A DNA stretch of 64,000 nucleotides from Leptolyngbya subtilissima AS-A7 (GCF_039962255.1 NZ_JAMPKY010000007.1:248001-312000), one strand, 5' to 3'; shown: positions 32,870-41,055, numbered from the stretch's first letter. Translations and numbers: made by a program. Notes: generated from the sequence alone by a model not told the origin.

Positions 32870-33376
32870 TCATTGGGGTTTCAAACCCACAGCTTGGATG
32901 ACCTCATCCCCGGGCTCTAGGGTAACCAGGTCAATGCCGTTTTCGTCTAGGGCATTGAATACATCTAGGGTGATGCCGCTGTCGAGAGTAATCAGCAGGC
33001 GCGTCCAAATTTCCAGCTCGCTGCCGCCGATAGACATCTGCCCGCGGCCAAGGGAGACGGCAACAATGGTGGCACCAAGAATGTCATCGAGCACCGCCAC
33101 TCCTTCCCACTGCCAACGCACCGTTGACCCACCGAGGGAAAAGGGCAACACCCGGCCCATCTCAATGGCTAGGTCATCAAACTTTTGCCAGGAAATCGAC
33201 AGAGTGGAGTTGCCCACGGTTAAAAACAGCGGCAAGTCCATCCAAGCGCTCCACTGTTGGTCGTCGTCACACCACATCTGGGCTAGCTCGTAGCCCCGAA
33301 TGGGCTGCCCGATCAGTTCCGAAAAGCGGTTTTGAATCAGCTGGAGCTTGGCCTCTTTGGCGGTGACGTAGAGCAA
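32870..33376 (-). CDS. Hypothetical protein, uncertain start
   Basis: 168 residues if begun at TTG 33376; an in-frame TGA lies five codons upstream and the next ATG is well inside (MWCDD). The N-terminus AKEAKLQLIQNRFSELIGQPIRGYE looks natural, so either TTG is the true start or the original start has been lost. The remainder is soluble and beta-rich (WEGVAVLDDILGATIVAVSLG). No family recognised. Convergent with the GTPase gene. Confidence 0.6.
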   Translation of the reverse strand: MLYVTAKEAKLQLIQNRFSELIGQPIRGYELAQMWCDDDQQWSAWMDLPLFLTVGNSTLSISWQKFDDLAIEMGRVLPFSLGGSTVRWQWEGVAVLDDILGATIVAVSLGRGQMSIGGSELEIWTRLLITLDSGITLDVFNALDENGIDLVTLEPGDEVIQAVGLKPQ

Positions 33377-33484
33377 GGGATAGCCAGTTCAAATCCAATA
33401 CACTTAAGTCGAAGACAGCCTGGCTGGACACCGTTTGTCCTGCCGATTTGGGAGCCGTCCAACAAAATTGGGTAACAGACAGCG

Positions 33485-34099
33485 CTACGGCGACTCTGGC
33501 AAAAACTGTAGACCATAGCGACTGGCGATCGCAGCGACTTGTCTGCGATCGAGGGGTTGTTCCTTGGGCAGCTGGTCAATCTCAACAAAGAATTGCTCAA
33601 ATCCGCCGGGGGTCATGGTATTCATCGCCATGCCAGGTTCTGATCCGATGTTGCGAAAGGTATGGGGAATGTGAGCCGGCAGATGCACAAAATCCCCTGG
33701 GTTAGCGACTACGGTTTCGTCGCCAAAGCGAAACTCATAGGTGCCCTTGAGAATGTAAAACAGCTCGTCCTCATGCTCATGGACGTGAAGCGGCGGCCCG
33801 CCCTCAGGAGGCGTGTTGCTAATGACCACCGAGTAAGCCCCGTTGGTCTGCGAACTCATAACTTTGCCCACAATTTCTAGGCCAAAGATCCGCCAGGTGG
33901 TGCCAGCATCGGCCCCAACCCAAAAAGGCGCAGCAGCGGTTTCAAGTGAGTTGGCGTTGGGTGCATCCGCCCAGGTGAACGAGGAGCGACTGCTCAAAAT
34001 TAGAATAACCAGCGTCATTAGAGCGGCGATCGCAGCCCAGCCTAGGCGTCGCAGCGAGAAAAACAGGCTGCCATCAATAGATCTAAATCTGCTGGTCAT
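33485..34099 (-). CDS. Cupin-domain protein with N-terminal membrane anchor
   Basis: 204 residues from ATG 34099. One hydrophobic stretch (about 16-35, LGWAAIAALMTLVILILSS) gives a signal anchor or signal peptide. Cupin motif 1 reads PLHVHEHEDELFYILKGTYEF with the two His and Glu for metal binding, motif 2 PGDFVHLPAHIPHTFRN with the third His. Single-domain cupin, probably exported or periplasmic; reaction unknown. A TTG at 34153 would extend it but lacks support. Confidence 0.85.
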   Translation of the reverse strand: MTSRFRSIDGSLFFSLRRLGWAAIAALMTLVILILSSRSSFTWADAPNANSLETAAAPFWVGADAGTTWRIFGLEIVGKVMSSQTNGAYSVVISNTPPEGGPPLHVHEHEDELFYILKGTYEFRFGDETVVANPGDFVHLPAHIPHTFRNIGSEPGMAMNTMTPGGFEQFFVEIDQLPKEQPLDRRQVAAIASRYGLQFLPESP

Positions 34100-34208
34100 G
34101 GCGAGATAGGGAGCAGTTATTGTCAAAAATATCACAGATCGATTTTCAATCAATCCCCTGTATTTTTTACGTTTGTATTAACTCCCTAAATCTAGTTGTC
34201 GTCGAATT

Positions 34209-34499
34209 TTATCGAAGACTCTCTCTAACTCCTGAGCTATCTTGGTTGATAAGTTCTTGTACGTGGGCGGGCTGTAACCCAAGCCAGCTAACGGTTTGGT
34301 CTAAAGTCCAGCCTCTGTATTCAGCGATCGCCCGCAGATGGGTCAGGGTAATAGCAGGCGAAGACTTAGTGAGCCAAGATTTAATCACATGCCGTTCCAC
34401 TTTTAATGCGGCTTCTAGGTCTGGTCTGGTGCGGTAACGAAGTTCTTGGTTGAGCCAATCTACTAGAGCTTGAGTGTTCCAAGGATAGTAATTTTGCAT
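34209..34499 (-). CDS. Small hypothetical, possible HTH protein
   Basis: 96 residues: MQNYYPWNTQALVDWLNQEL start. The middle part (RPDLEAALKVERHVIKSWLTKSSPAITLTHLRAIAEYRGW) resembles an XRE-like helix-turn-helix, with LTLTHLRAIAEY as the end of such domains. Base composition is AT-richer than the flanks. Not assigned to a family; the regulator idea is inference. Confidence 0.55.
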   Translation of the reverse strand: MQNYYPWNTQALVDWLNQELRYRTRPDLEAALKVERHVIKSWLTKSSPAITLTHLRAIAEYRGWTLDQTVSWLGLQPAHVQELINQDSSGVRESLR

Positions 34500-34738
34500 A
34501 ATTAAAAAGCTCTTAGCAGCTGTTAGGTTTCGCTTGAAGCATGAATTAATTCGATGGTAAAACCCAAAAGTGACAACTTTGTGACTAGAGCAGCTGTCGC
34601 TATTTCAGCACGGTCATAAGCAGACGGTTAGCAAAACTGATGGAGCGTTTTCACAGCCAGCACCATGCTGGACAAAGGCTATAATCCTTTGCCCAGCTCG
34701 CGTTTCTTACGCACTTGGGATGAACTAACCTGGAGCCG

Positions 34739-35491
34739 TTACACGGCCAAGAACTCTTGAATAATGTCGTTGGTGAGTTCGCTGGTGGGACCATTGGCCA
34801 CGATGCCGCCCCGCTGCATGGCGTAGTAGTAGTCGGCCTGGCGCACAAAGTGCAGGTGCTGCTCCACCAGCAGCACTGAAATACCAGTGGTTCTAATGAT
34901 CTTCTTCACCGCCGCCTCAATACCGAGAATGATTGAGGGTTGAATGCCTTCGGTGGGTTCGTCTAATACGAGCAGTTTGGGCTGGCCCATGATAGCGCGG
35001 GCGATCGCCAGCTGCTGCTGCTGACCGCCGCTGAGGTCACCCCCCATGCGATCGAGCATGTCCTTCAACACCGGAAATAGCTCGTAGATCTCCTCGGGCA
35101 CTTCTTTCTGCGCCTTGCCTCGGCTGCCCAGGGCCTCCTGGCCAATCAGCAAATTCTCCCGCACCGTCAGCCGCGGAATCACTTCTCGGCCCTGAGGCAC
35201 GTAGCCAATGCCCAACCGCGCCCGGCGATCGGGGGGAAAGCTATTCACCACCTGCCCCTCAAAGCGAATTTCGCCCGTGCGTGGCCGCAGCACCCCCATG
35301 ATATTTTTGAGCATGGTTGTCTTGCCCACGCCATTGCGGCCAATCAGGCAGACCATTTGCCCCTTGGGAATAGTCATGCTCACATCGCGCAGAATGTGGC
35401 TTTCGCCGTAGTAAAAATTCAGCCCCGAGACCTCAAGCATGGGCGCGGTCATGGGGTCTTGGAGAGCCGGGGCAGGGAGGGTTGTAGTCAT
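34739..35491 (-). CDS. urtE: Urea ABC transporter ATP-binding subunit UrtE
   Basis: 250 residues from ATG 35491. ABC domain: Walker A GRNGVGKTT, signature LSGGQQQQLAIARA, Walker B LLVLDEPTEGIQPS (the IQPS ending is typical of LivF/UrtE). Start choice: a frame beginning at 35581 would translate a repeat tract, so it is rejected; internal ATGs at 35452 and 35440 (MTAPMLEVSG) are alternatives closer to the usual family start. Last gene of urtABCDE; the gap to urtD is filled by inverted 16-bp repeats. Confidence 0.92.
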   Translation of the reverse strand: MTTTLPAPALQDPMTAPMLEVSGLNFYYGESHILRDVSMTIPKGQMVCLIGRNGVGKTTMLKNIMGVLRPRTGEIRFEGQVVNSFPPDRRARLGIGYVPQGREVIPRLTVRENLLIGQEALGSRGKAQKEVPEEIYELFPVLKDMLDRMGGDLSGGQQQQLAIARAIMGQPKLLVLDEPTEGIQPSIILGIEAAVKKIIRTTGISVLLVEQHLHFVRQADYYYAMQRGGIVANGPTSELTNDIIQEFLAV

Positions 35492-35508
35492 GGGGAGTAA
35501 GGGGGTGG

Positions 35509-35603
35509 GAGAGTGGATGGGTAGGAGAGTGGATGGGTAGGAGAGTGGGTGATGGGGTGAATAGTAAACTGACTCATCCACCCATCTACTCGTCCACCCA
35601 TCT
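35509..35603. repeat. Inverted pair of 16-bp tandem repeats in the urtD-urtE gap
   Basis: GAGAGTGGATGGGTAG is repeated exactly at 35509-35524 and 35525-35540 with a diverged third copy to 35556. Opposed to it are ACTCATCCACCCATCT (35572-35587) and ACTCGTCCACCCATCT (35588-35603); the last overlaps the urtD stop codon. The halves are partly complementary, so a hairpin in the mRNA is possible. Confidence 0.85.
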
Positions 35604-36732
35604 ACCCTCGCGCAGCCAGTTCCTCTAAGGCGGCGGCTTCTAGGCGGCTGACGGTCTCGGGAGGCAGACCGAGCAAATTCAGCAGTTTTTGGTAGACCAC
35701 GGCCTCGGTTTGATTGATTTGGTTAGAGCTAATCACCTCGTAGCTGAGCATGAGAGCTTCTTCACGCTGGGCTTGGGTGGTGAGCTGAGGTACTAAGTCT
35801 TCTAGGGGAATTTCGGTGGCCAGCAGGTTCTGGAGATCGCTCCGCAGCTCGGCCTGCTCTTCGGGGGCGTGGGCAAACTTGCGGCTGAGGCGATCGAGAA
35901 TTAGCGCCTGCTGCACATCGGCGAAGTTGTCGTCGGCCCAGGCCATAGTGGCGGCAATGCGCAGCAGCAGCATTTGCTCAGGGGTGAGGCCGGTTTCTTT
36001 GCCCAGGTAGACCTCGATTACCTTGGGGTCGGTCTGCACCTGGTCCATGGTGCCTTCAAAGAGCACGCTGCCCTGGTGCAGCACGGTAACCTGACGGGCA
36101 ATCTGGCGCACAAACTCCATATCGTGCTCAATCACCACAATGGAGTGGCTTTCGGCCAGCGACATTAGCAGCTTGCCGGTCTGCTCGGTCTCTTCGTCGG
36201 TGAGGCCCGCCACGGGCTCATCTACGAGCAGCAGATCGGGCGACTGGGCCACCAGCATGCCAATCTCAAGCCACTGCTTCTCGCCATGGGAAAGCAGCGC
36301 GGCAGGGATGTCAGCTTTGTGGTCAAGGCCAATGGTTTCGAGCAGGCCGCCTACGGTGCGCTTTTCGGCAGGCGGGGCCTTTTTGAACAGGGTGGAGAAG
36401 ACGTTTTTATTGCGATTGCAGGAGAGATCGAGGTTTTCGCGGGGAGTGAGGTTGAGGTAAACGCGGGGGGTTTGGAACTTGCGACCAATGCCCAAGCGGG
36501 AGATCTCGTGCTCTTTGTATTTGCGCAGGTCTTGGCCTTTGAAATAGGCCGCGCCCTCGGTAGGTTTGGTTTTGCCGCTAATGACGTCTAGGAAGGTGGT
36601 TTTGCCCGCGCCGTTGGGGCCGATGATTACCCGCAGTTCACCCTCGTCCATGCTGAAGTTGAGGTTGTTGATGGCCTTGAACCCATCAAAGCTAACGGTG
36701 ACGTCTTTAATCTCTAAGACTTTGGTGCTCAT
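35602..36732 (-). CDS. urtD: Urea ABC transporter ATP-binding subunit UrtD with extra C-terminal TerB-like domain
   Basis: 376 residues from ATG 36732 (MSTKVLEIKDVTVSFDGF). Residues 1-246 are a normal UrtD: Walker A GPNGAGKTT, signature LLSHGEKQWLEIG, Walker B LLLVDEPVAGLTDEE, ending VIEVYLGKE, where most UrtD proteins stop. A further 130 residues (35605-35994) form an all-helical acidic domain, TPEQMLLLRIAATMAWADDN, then YQKLLNLLGLPPE, with the periodicity of TerB/tellurite-resistance-type domains. That assignment is inference. Fusion is not a frameshift product: one continuous frame with native codon use. Flanked by repeats on both sides. Confidence 0.9.
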   Translation of the reverse strand: MSTKVLEIKDVTVSFDGFKAINNLNFSMDEGELRVIIGPNGAGKTTFLDVISGKTKPTEGAAYFKGQDLRKYKEHEISRLGIGRKFQTPRVYLNLTPRENLDLSCNRNKNVFSTLFKKAPPAEKRTVGGLLETIGLDHKADIPAALLSHGEKQWLEIGMLVAQSPDLLLVDEPVAGLTDEETEQTGKLLMSLAESHSIVVIEHDMEFVRQIARQVTVLHQGSVLFEGTMDQVQTDPKVIEVYLGKETGLTPEQMLLLRIAATMAWADDNFADVQQALILDRLSRKFAHAPEEQAELRSDLQNLLATEIPLEDLVPQLTTQAQREEALMLSYEVISSNQINQTEAVVYQKLLNLLGLPPETVSRLEAAALEELAARG

Positions 36733-36733
36733 T

Positions 36734-36760
36734 GTGGGTGGATGGGTTGGGAGTGGATGG
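36734..36760. repeat. Short tandem repeat tract before urtD
   Basis: GTGGGTGGATGGGTTGGGAGTGGATGGG lies directly before the urtD start codon on the coding strand's 5' side, leaving no standard ribosome site. Confidence 0.65.
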
Positions 36761-36903
36761 GTAGGGTGGGCACTGCCCACCATCAGGCTGTGGGGCTGAT
36801 CGAGGTTTTTGTTGGGTTAGGTGAGCAATGCCTAGGTAAGGGGCTGTTGCCTGAGCTAGGCTGCGGAAGTCTTAGCTAAGTGGTGGGCAATACCCACCCT
36901 ACT
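36761..36903. repeat. 143-bp MITE-like element between urtC and urtD
   Basis: Ends are inverted copies of one 21-bp palindromic motif: GTAGGGTGGGCACTGCCCACC at 36761-36781 and, on the opposite strand, GTAGGGTGGGTATTGCCCACC at 36883-36903 (two differences). Each end is itself palindromic. The core is non-coding. No clear target-site duplication is visible. Confidence 0.7.
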
Positions 36904-36913
36904 TTTCAGCAGA

Positions 36914-38086
36914 CTACTTCTCGGCGAACTCGGGGACAGCTTCAACTACCGAATCGCTATCGCTGGCGTAGGGCACGTCCGTAGGGGTGAGGCCTAGGGC
37001 CGAGCTAACCACAGAGCCAAATTGGCGGCGACCCCAGCCAATAATGCCGTCGGGCAAAGCTGTCACCACAATCAGGAACAATGCCCCCTGGAAAAATAGC
37101 CACACGTCGGGAAAGCGCTCGCTGAGCAGGCTGCGGGCCATGTTCACCAGCACGGCACCCAGCACGGCACCGACTAGGGTGGCGCGCCCGCCTACGGCGA
37201 CCCAAATCACCATCTCGATGGAGAAGGCGATATCCATCACCTGGGGCGAGATAATGCCCGATTGCACCGTGTAAAGGGCACCGGCAATACCCGCGATCGC
37301 CCCTGAGACCGCAAACACCAGCACCTTAAACGCCGTTGGGTCGTAGCCTGAGAAGCGCACCCGGTTTTCGTCATCGCGGATGGCCACCAGCATGCGGCCA
37401 AAGCGCCCGCTGGTAAGCCAGCGGCAGAGGGCGTACATAGCGATCAGCGCAATGACGGTGCTGATGTAAAAGAACATCCGCATGCCGTCGCTGCCCACCT
37501 GCTGGCCCATAAACACCGAGGTAGAGGTTTTGAGACCGTTGGTGCCGTTGATCAGCTTTTGCTGACCATTGAACAGGTTAAAAAACACCACCAGGGCGGC
37601 CTGGGTCAAAATTGAGAAGTAGACCCCACGAATGCGGTTGCGGAACACCAAATAGCCCAGCAGCCCCGCCACGATCGCCGGTATGGTAAAAATCGCCAGC
37701 AGCGTAAACGGCAGCGAGTTGAACGGCTGCCAAAACCAGGGCAGCTCCGTCACCCCGTAGAGGCCGAAAAACTCTGGCAGTTGCCCCTCGCCCAGAGTGT
37801 TTAACTCCAGGTACATGGCAAAGGCATAGCCCCCCAGGCCAAAAAAGATGCCGTGGCCCAGGCTGAGCAGGCCCGTGAAGCCCCAGATCAAATCAATACC
37901 CAGAGCCACGATACCGAGGGCCAAAAAGCGCCCCAGCAGATTCAGCCGAAAGCCCGTCAGCAGCATCGGCATGATCAAAATCAGGATGAGGGCGATCGCA
38001 ATGACCGCGATCGCCTCAATCATCAACTTGCGCTTTTGGCTGGCCTTGGCGGCGCGGCGAGGTTGAACGGCAATATCTGTAGTCAT
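36914..38086 (-). CDS. urtC: Urea ABC transporter permease UrtC
   Basis: 390 residues, LivM-type membrane protein with about nine hydrophobic helices. Family marks: ALGIDLIWGFTGLLSLGHGIFFGLGGYAFAM near residue 65 and GAIAGIAGALYTVQSGIISPQVM with WVAVGGRATLVGAVLGAVLVN near 290-320 (EAA-like loop contacting the ATPases). Starts 4 bp after urtB, so translation is tightly coupled. The C-terminus is acidic. Confidence 0.94.
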   Translation of the reverse strand: MTTDIAVQPRRAAKASQKRKLMIEAIAVIAIALILILIMPMLLTGFRLNLLGRFLALGIVALGIDLIWGFTGLLSLGHGIFFGLGGYAFAMYLELNTLGEGQLPEFFGLYGVTELPWFWQPFNSLPFTLLAIFTIPAIVAGLLGYLVFRNRIRGVYFSILTQAALVVFFNLFNGQQKLINGTNGLKTSTSVFMGQQVGSDGMRMFFYISTVIALIAMYALCRWLTSGRFGRMLVAIRDDENRVRFSGYDPTAFKVLVFAVSGAIAGIAGALYTVQSGIISPQVMDIAFSIEMVIWVAVGGRATLVGAVLGAVLVNMARSLLSERFPDVWLFFQGALFLIVVTALPDGIIGWGRRQFGSVVSSALGLTPTDVPYASDSDSVVEAVPEFAEK

Positions 38087-38090
38087 AGCC

Positions 38091-39263
38091 CTATAGCTCC
38101 ACCGAACGGCCCTTCGGCGGGAACAGCCCAGCGGGCCGCACCTGCAAAAAGGCGATAATCAACGCAAACACCATCACCTTGGCCATGCTCGTTGTGGCAA
38201 AGAACGTGAAGAAGTCAACCGCAGGCTTAAAAAATCCCGTCGGCGGAAACAGCAGCGCCATGGTACCCGATCCCACCAGATAGGTCGTAATACCAATCAC
38301 AAGCGCCGCCACGATGCTGCCCACCAGTTTGCCGACACCGCCCACCACCACCACCATGAAGGCATCGACGATGTAGTTGGCCCCTAGGTTGGGGCCCACT
38401 GAACCCAGCAGCGTCACCGCGCACCCGGCTATCCCCGCCAGTCCAGACCCCAGAGCAAACGTAATCGCATCCACTTGCCCGGTGGGAATACCCAAGCAGG
38501 CACTCATGCCTCGATTCTGAGTCACAGAGCGAATCCGCAGCCCCCAGGCGGTGCCGTTGAGGAACCAGTAAACCGCCGCCAGGCAAAGAATGGTGAGCAC
38601 AATAATAAATAGTCGGGCAGAGGGAAATTGAAGCGAATTGCCCAAGGTGATGCCTCCCCGCAGCCAGCTGGGCGGCGTGACATCAACGTTGCGGGTGCTA
38701 AACCAGGCTCGCGAGAACTTAGCACTGCCAGCGTTGCCGATCAAAATCCAGGCCAGCACCGCGATCGCCGCTGACAGTCCCAAAAATACCGGGTTAGCCC
38801 AGGCTTGAATACGCTCCCAGTCGGTGTAGCGCGTCAGCACCCAGCGACCAACTAAAAATAACACCCCAAAAATACCCAGACCAATTACCATCGGCAGGCT
38901 GACGCTGCGGATGAACTGAATCAAAATCAGGCTCACCCCCCAGGTGGCCAACAGCGTTTCTAGGGGACGTCCATAGAGATAACGAATCACCGTTCGCTCT
39001 AGCAGCAAGCCCAGTAAAGCCGCCACCAAAAACGCCAGAGGCAGGGCCGCAAATATGTATAGATCAGGAGCAATCCCCCCAATGCTTTTGGCCGCATTTT
39101 GCACCACAAATGTGGTGTAAGCCCCAAACATCATCAGTTCGCCGTGGGCCAGATTAATGACCCCCATCAAGCCAAACACGATCGCTAAGCCCAATGCCAC
39201 AATCAACAGCACCGCACCAATGCTAATGCCATTAAAAAGGCCACCAATTAAGCCTTCCAACAC
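38091..39263 (-). CDS. urtB: Urea ABC transporter permease UrtB
   Basis: 390 residues, LivH-type permease. Motifs: ALGLAIVFGLMGVINLAHGELMMFGAYTTFV at the N-terminus and GLAGIAGCAVTLLGSVGPNLGANYIVDAFMVVVVGGVGKLVGSI near 300. UrtB-type insertion between helices (about 160-220, WILIGNAGSAKFSRAWFSTRNVDV) is present. Separated from urtA by 377 bp containing a strong hairpin, so UrtA can be made in excess. Confidence 0.94.
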   Translation of the reverse strand: MLEGLIGGLFNGISIGAVLLIVALGLAIVFGLMGVINLAHGELMMFGAYTTFVVQNAAKSIGGIAPDLYIFAALPLAFLVAALLGLLLERTVIRYLYGRPLETLLATWGVSLILIQFIRSVSLPMVIGLGIFGVLFLVGRWVLTRYTDWERIQAWANPVFLGLSAAIAVLAWILIGNAGSAKFSRAWFSTRNVDVTPPSWLRGGITLGNSLQFPSARLFIIVLTILCLAAVYWFLNGTAWGLRIRSVTQNRGMSACLGIPTGQVDAITFALGSGLAGIAGCAVTLLGSVGPNLGANYIVDAFMVVVVGGVGKLVGSIVAALVIGITTYLVGSGTMALLFPPTGFFKPAVDFFTFFATTSMAKVMVFALIIAFLQVRPAGLFPPKGRSVEL

Positions 39264-39640
39264 AGCCTTTACCGATTTAGGAACAACGCGCTACTTAACA
39301 AATGTTAATTGGCCTGCCATAAAAGCTAGCCACAATCTCAGTGGAATATAAGGTGCCCCGCAGAGAAGAAATGTTCACCCTTTACAGTTTTCGCCTGGTT
39401 AAAGGTTTGATCTCCACCGTCACTTGGGGCTGTTTTACCCTTTATCTTTTTGAGAAATTAGCTAGGCAAAAAGCCAAAGCTCTAGGTCGAGCGGTTCAAT
39501 CTTCTAGCAACTCGCCAAACGGCAAGATAGGTGTTTACCTAAGTATTTGACCGACTCTATGCGAAGGGCGGGGACACAGCTTGCTGCACCCCCGCCAAAC
39601 TACTGTTCGACAGTGCCGCGATCGCGGCTACAGCCTAACC
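39264..39640. other. urtA-urtB intergenic region with stem-loop
   Basis: 377 bp. A strong hairpin 44 nt after the urtA stop: GGCGGGG (39567-39573) with CCCCGCC (39590-39596), extended by CAGC-TT-GCTG inside. No T-run follows on the minus strand, so it is more likely an mRNA-stabilising or attenuating stem, as usual after binding-protein genes. The remainder contains a plus-strand frame of 69 codons that I do not accept. Confidence 0.6.
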
Positions 39641-40945
39641 CTAGACCTCAAATTTACCGCCCTTAGCGGGGTCAGACCAGTCGCAGGCAAAACCGATGGT
39701 GTCGGGCACAAACTGGTTCCAGGGCTCCGGATCAATCGGGCCGTCGGTTTCCCAGACAATGTTAAACATGCCGTCATCCATAACTTCCCCAAGCCGTACG
39801 GTCTTCGAGAGGTGGTGGTTGGCATTCATCGTCACGGTACCTTCGGGGGCGGCCATGCTCTGACCGTAGGCCGCTGCCCGCACCTCAGCAATATCAAAGC
39901 TGCCTGCGGCTTCCACGGCCTGCTTCCATAGGTAAACCATGATGTAGGCGGCTTCCATAGGGTCGTTGGTCACTCGGTCGTCACCAAACTCGGACTTAAA
40001 GTCGGCAACCCACTTTTCGTTTTCGGGGGTTTCAACGGTTTGGAAGTAATTCCAAGATGCCAGGTGACCCACCAGAAACTCGGGGCCAATCTGACGAACT
40101 TCTTCTTCTGCCACGCTCACCGACATCACGGGGTACTGGTCAGGCCCCATGCCCGCGCCCTGGAGCTGCTTGAAGAAGGCCACGTTGCTGTCGCCGTTGA
40201 GGCTGTTGAAAATCACGCCGCCGTCGGGCATAGCAGCCTTGATTTTGGTGATGATCGGGGTAACTTCGGTGTTGCCCAGGGGCAGATAGTCTTCACCCAG
40301 GGTGTTGCCGCCCTTAGCCGTCAGCTGTTCTTTGATAATGGTGTTGGCGGTGCGGGGAAACACGTAGTCAGAACCCACCAGGAAGAAGTCTTTGCCCTTG
40401 TTCTCGAGCAACCAATCTACCGCCGGTTCAATCTGCTGGTTGGGAGCAGCCCCGGTGTAGAAGATATTCTTAGAGCACTCTTGGCCCTCGTACTGCACGG
40501 GGTACCACAGCATGTGGTCTTTTGACTCGAATACGGGCAGCACGGCCTTGCGGCTGGCTGAGGTCCAGCAGCCAAACACAACGGCTACCTGGTCGTCATC
40601 GATCAGTTTTTCGGCCTTGGAAGCAAAGGTAGGCCAGTCGGAGGCGCCATCTTCTGTGATGGCTTCAATCTGCTTGCCTAAGACACCGCCAGCCTCGTTG
40701 ATTTCTTTGATAGCGAGCATCTCAGCATCGACCACCGTGGTTTCGCTGATGGCCATGGTGCCGCTGAGGGAGTGCAGAATGCCCACCTTAATGGTTTCGC
40801 CATCGGCGGCGGCAGTATCGGTGCTAGCGTCGGTGGCACCGGTATCAGTGGTGGTGCTGCCGCCACAGGCTTTGAGCAGCATAGAGGTGCCCAGGGTCGC
40901 AGACCCATACACCAAAAACTTACGTCGATTAAATCGAGTTACCAT
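39641..40945 (-). CDS. urtA: Urea ABC transporter substrate-binding protein UrtA
   Basis: 434 residues. Lipoprotein with a twin-arginine-like start, FNRRKFLVYGSATLG, and lipobox LLKACG (Cys about residue 27). The mature part is the UrtA/AmiC fold: KVGILHSLSGTMAISETTVVDAEMLAIKEINEAGG, FGCWTSASRKAVLPVFE, LWYPVQYEGQECS and NYFQTVETPENEKWV, all typical of urea-binding members. GAGG lies just before ATG 40945. An NtcA-type promoter lies 96 nt upstream. Leads urtABCDE. Confidence 0.96.
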   Translation of the reverse strand: MVTRFNRRKFLVYGSATLGTSMLLKACGGSTTTDTGATDASTDTAAADGETIKVGILHSLSGTMAISETTVVDAEMLAIKEINEAGGVLGKQIEAITEDGASDWPTFASKAEKLIDDDQVAVVFGCWTSASRKAVLPVFESKDHMLWYPVQYEGQECSKNIFYTGAAPNQQIEPAVDWLLENKGKDFFLVGSDYVFPRTANTIIKEQLTAKGGNTLGEDYLPLGNTEVTPIITKIKAAMPDGGVIFNSLNGDSNVAFFKQLQGAGMGPDQYPVMSVSVAEEEVRQIGPEFLVGHLASWNYFQTVETPENEKWVADFKSEFGDDRVTNDPMEAAYIMVYLWKQAVEAAGSFDIAEVRAAAYGQSMAAPEGTVTMNANHHLSKTVRLGEVMDDGMFNIVWETDGPIDPEPWNQFVPDTIGFACDWSDPAKGGKFEV

Positions 40946-41013
40946 TCAACCTCGCTCCTGACTCTTTAATGGAAGACTGTCTGATCGAGAAATTACTTAG
41001 ACCGTCAGAGTGG

Positions 41014-41055
41014 ATATTAGGAGGTGTGATTGGCAGTAAATGTAGCCTAGAGTAC
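41014..41055 (-). promoter_or_regulatory. NtcA-activated promoter of urtA
   Basis: On the minus strand GTACTCTAGGCTAC (41055-41042) is an exact GTA-N8-TAC box. After precisely 22 nt comes TAATAT (41019-41014), matching the TAN3T -10 element. This is the canonical architecture of NtcA-dependent nitrogen promoters. Transcription should begin near 41007, giving a leader of about 60 nt. Confidence 0.88.

Noticed and set aside
33380-33400. GTTCAAATCC-like T-arm suggesting a tRNA
   Set aside because: No acceptor stem, D-arm or anticodon arm can be built around it on either strand.
34500-34738. Possible small gene or RNA between the 96-residue protein and urtE
   Set aside because: Only a 65-codon antisense frame overlapping urtE is found; no promoter-terminator pair visible.
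35492-35581. N-terminal extension of urtE
   Set aside because: It is a translation of the 16-bp repeat tract (Pro/Ser/His-rich) with no counterpart in the family.
39341-39550. 69-codon plus-strand frame in the urtA-urtB gap
   Set aside because: Antisense within an operon, no ribosome site, no similarity recognised.
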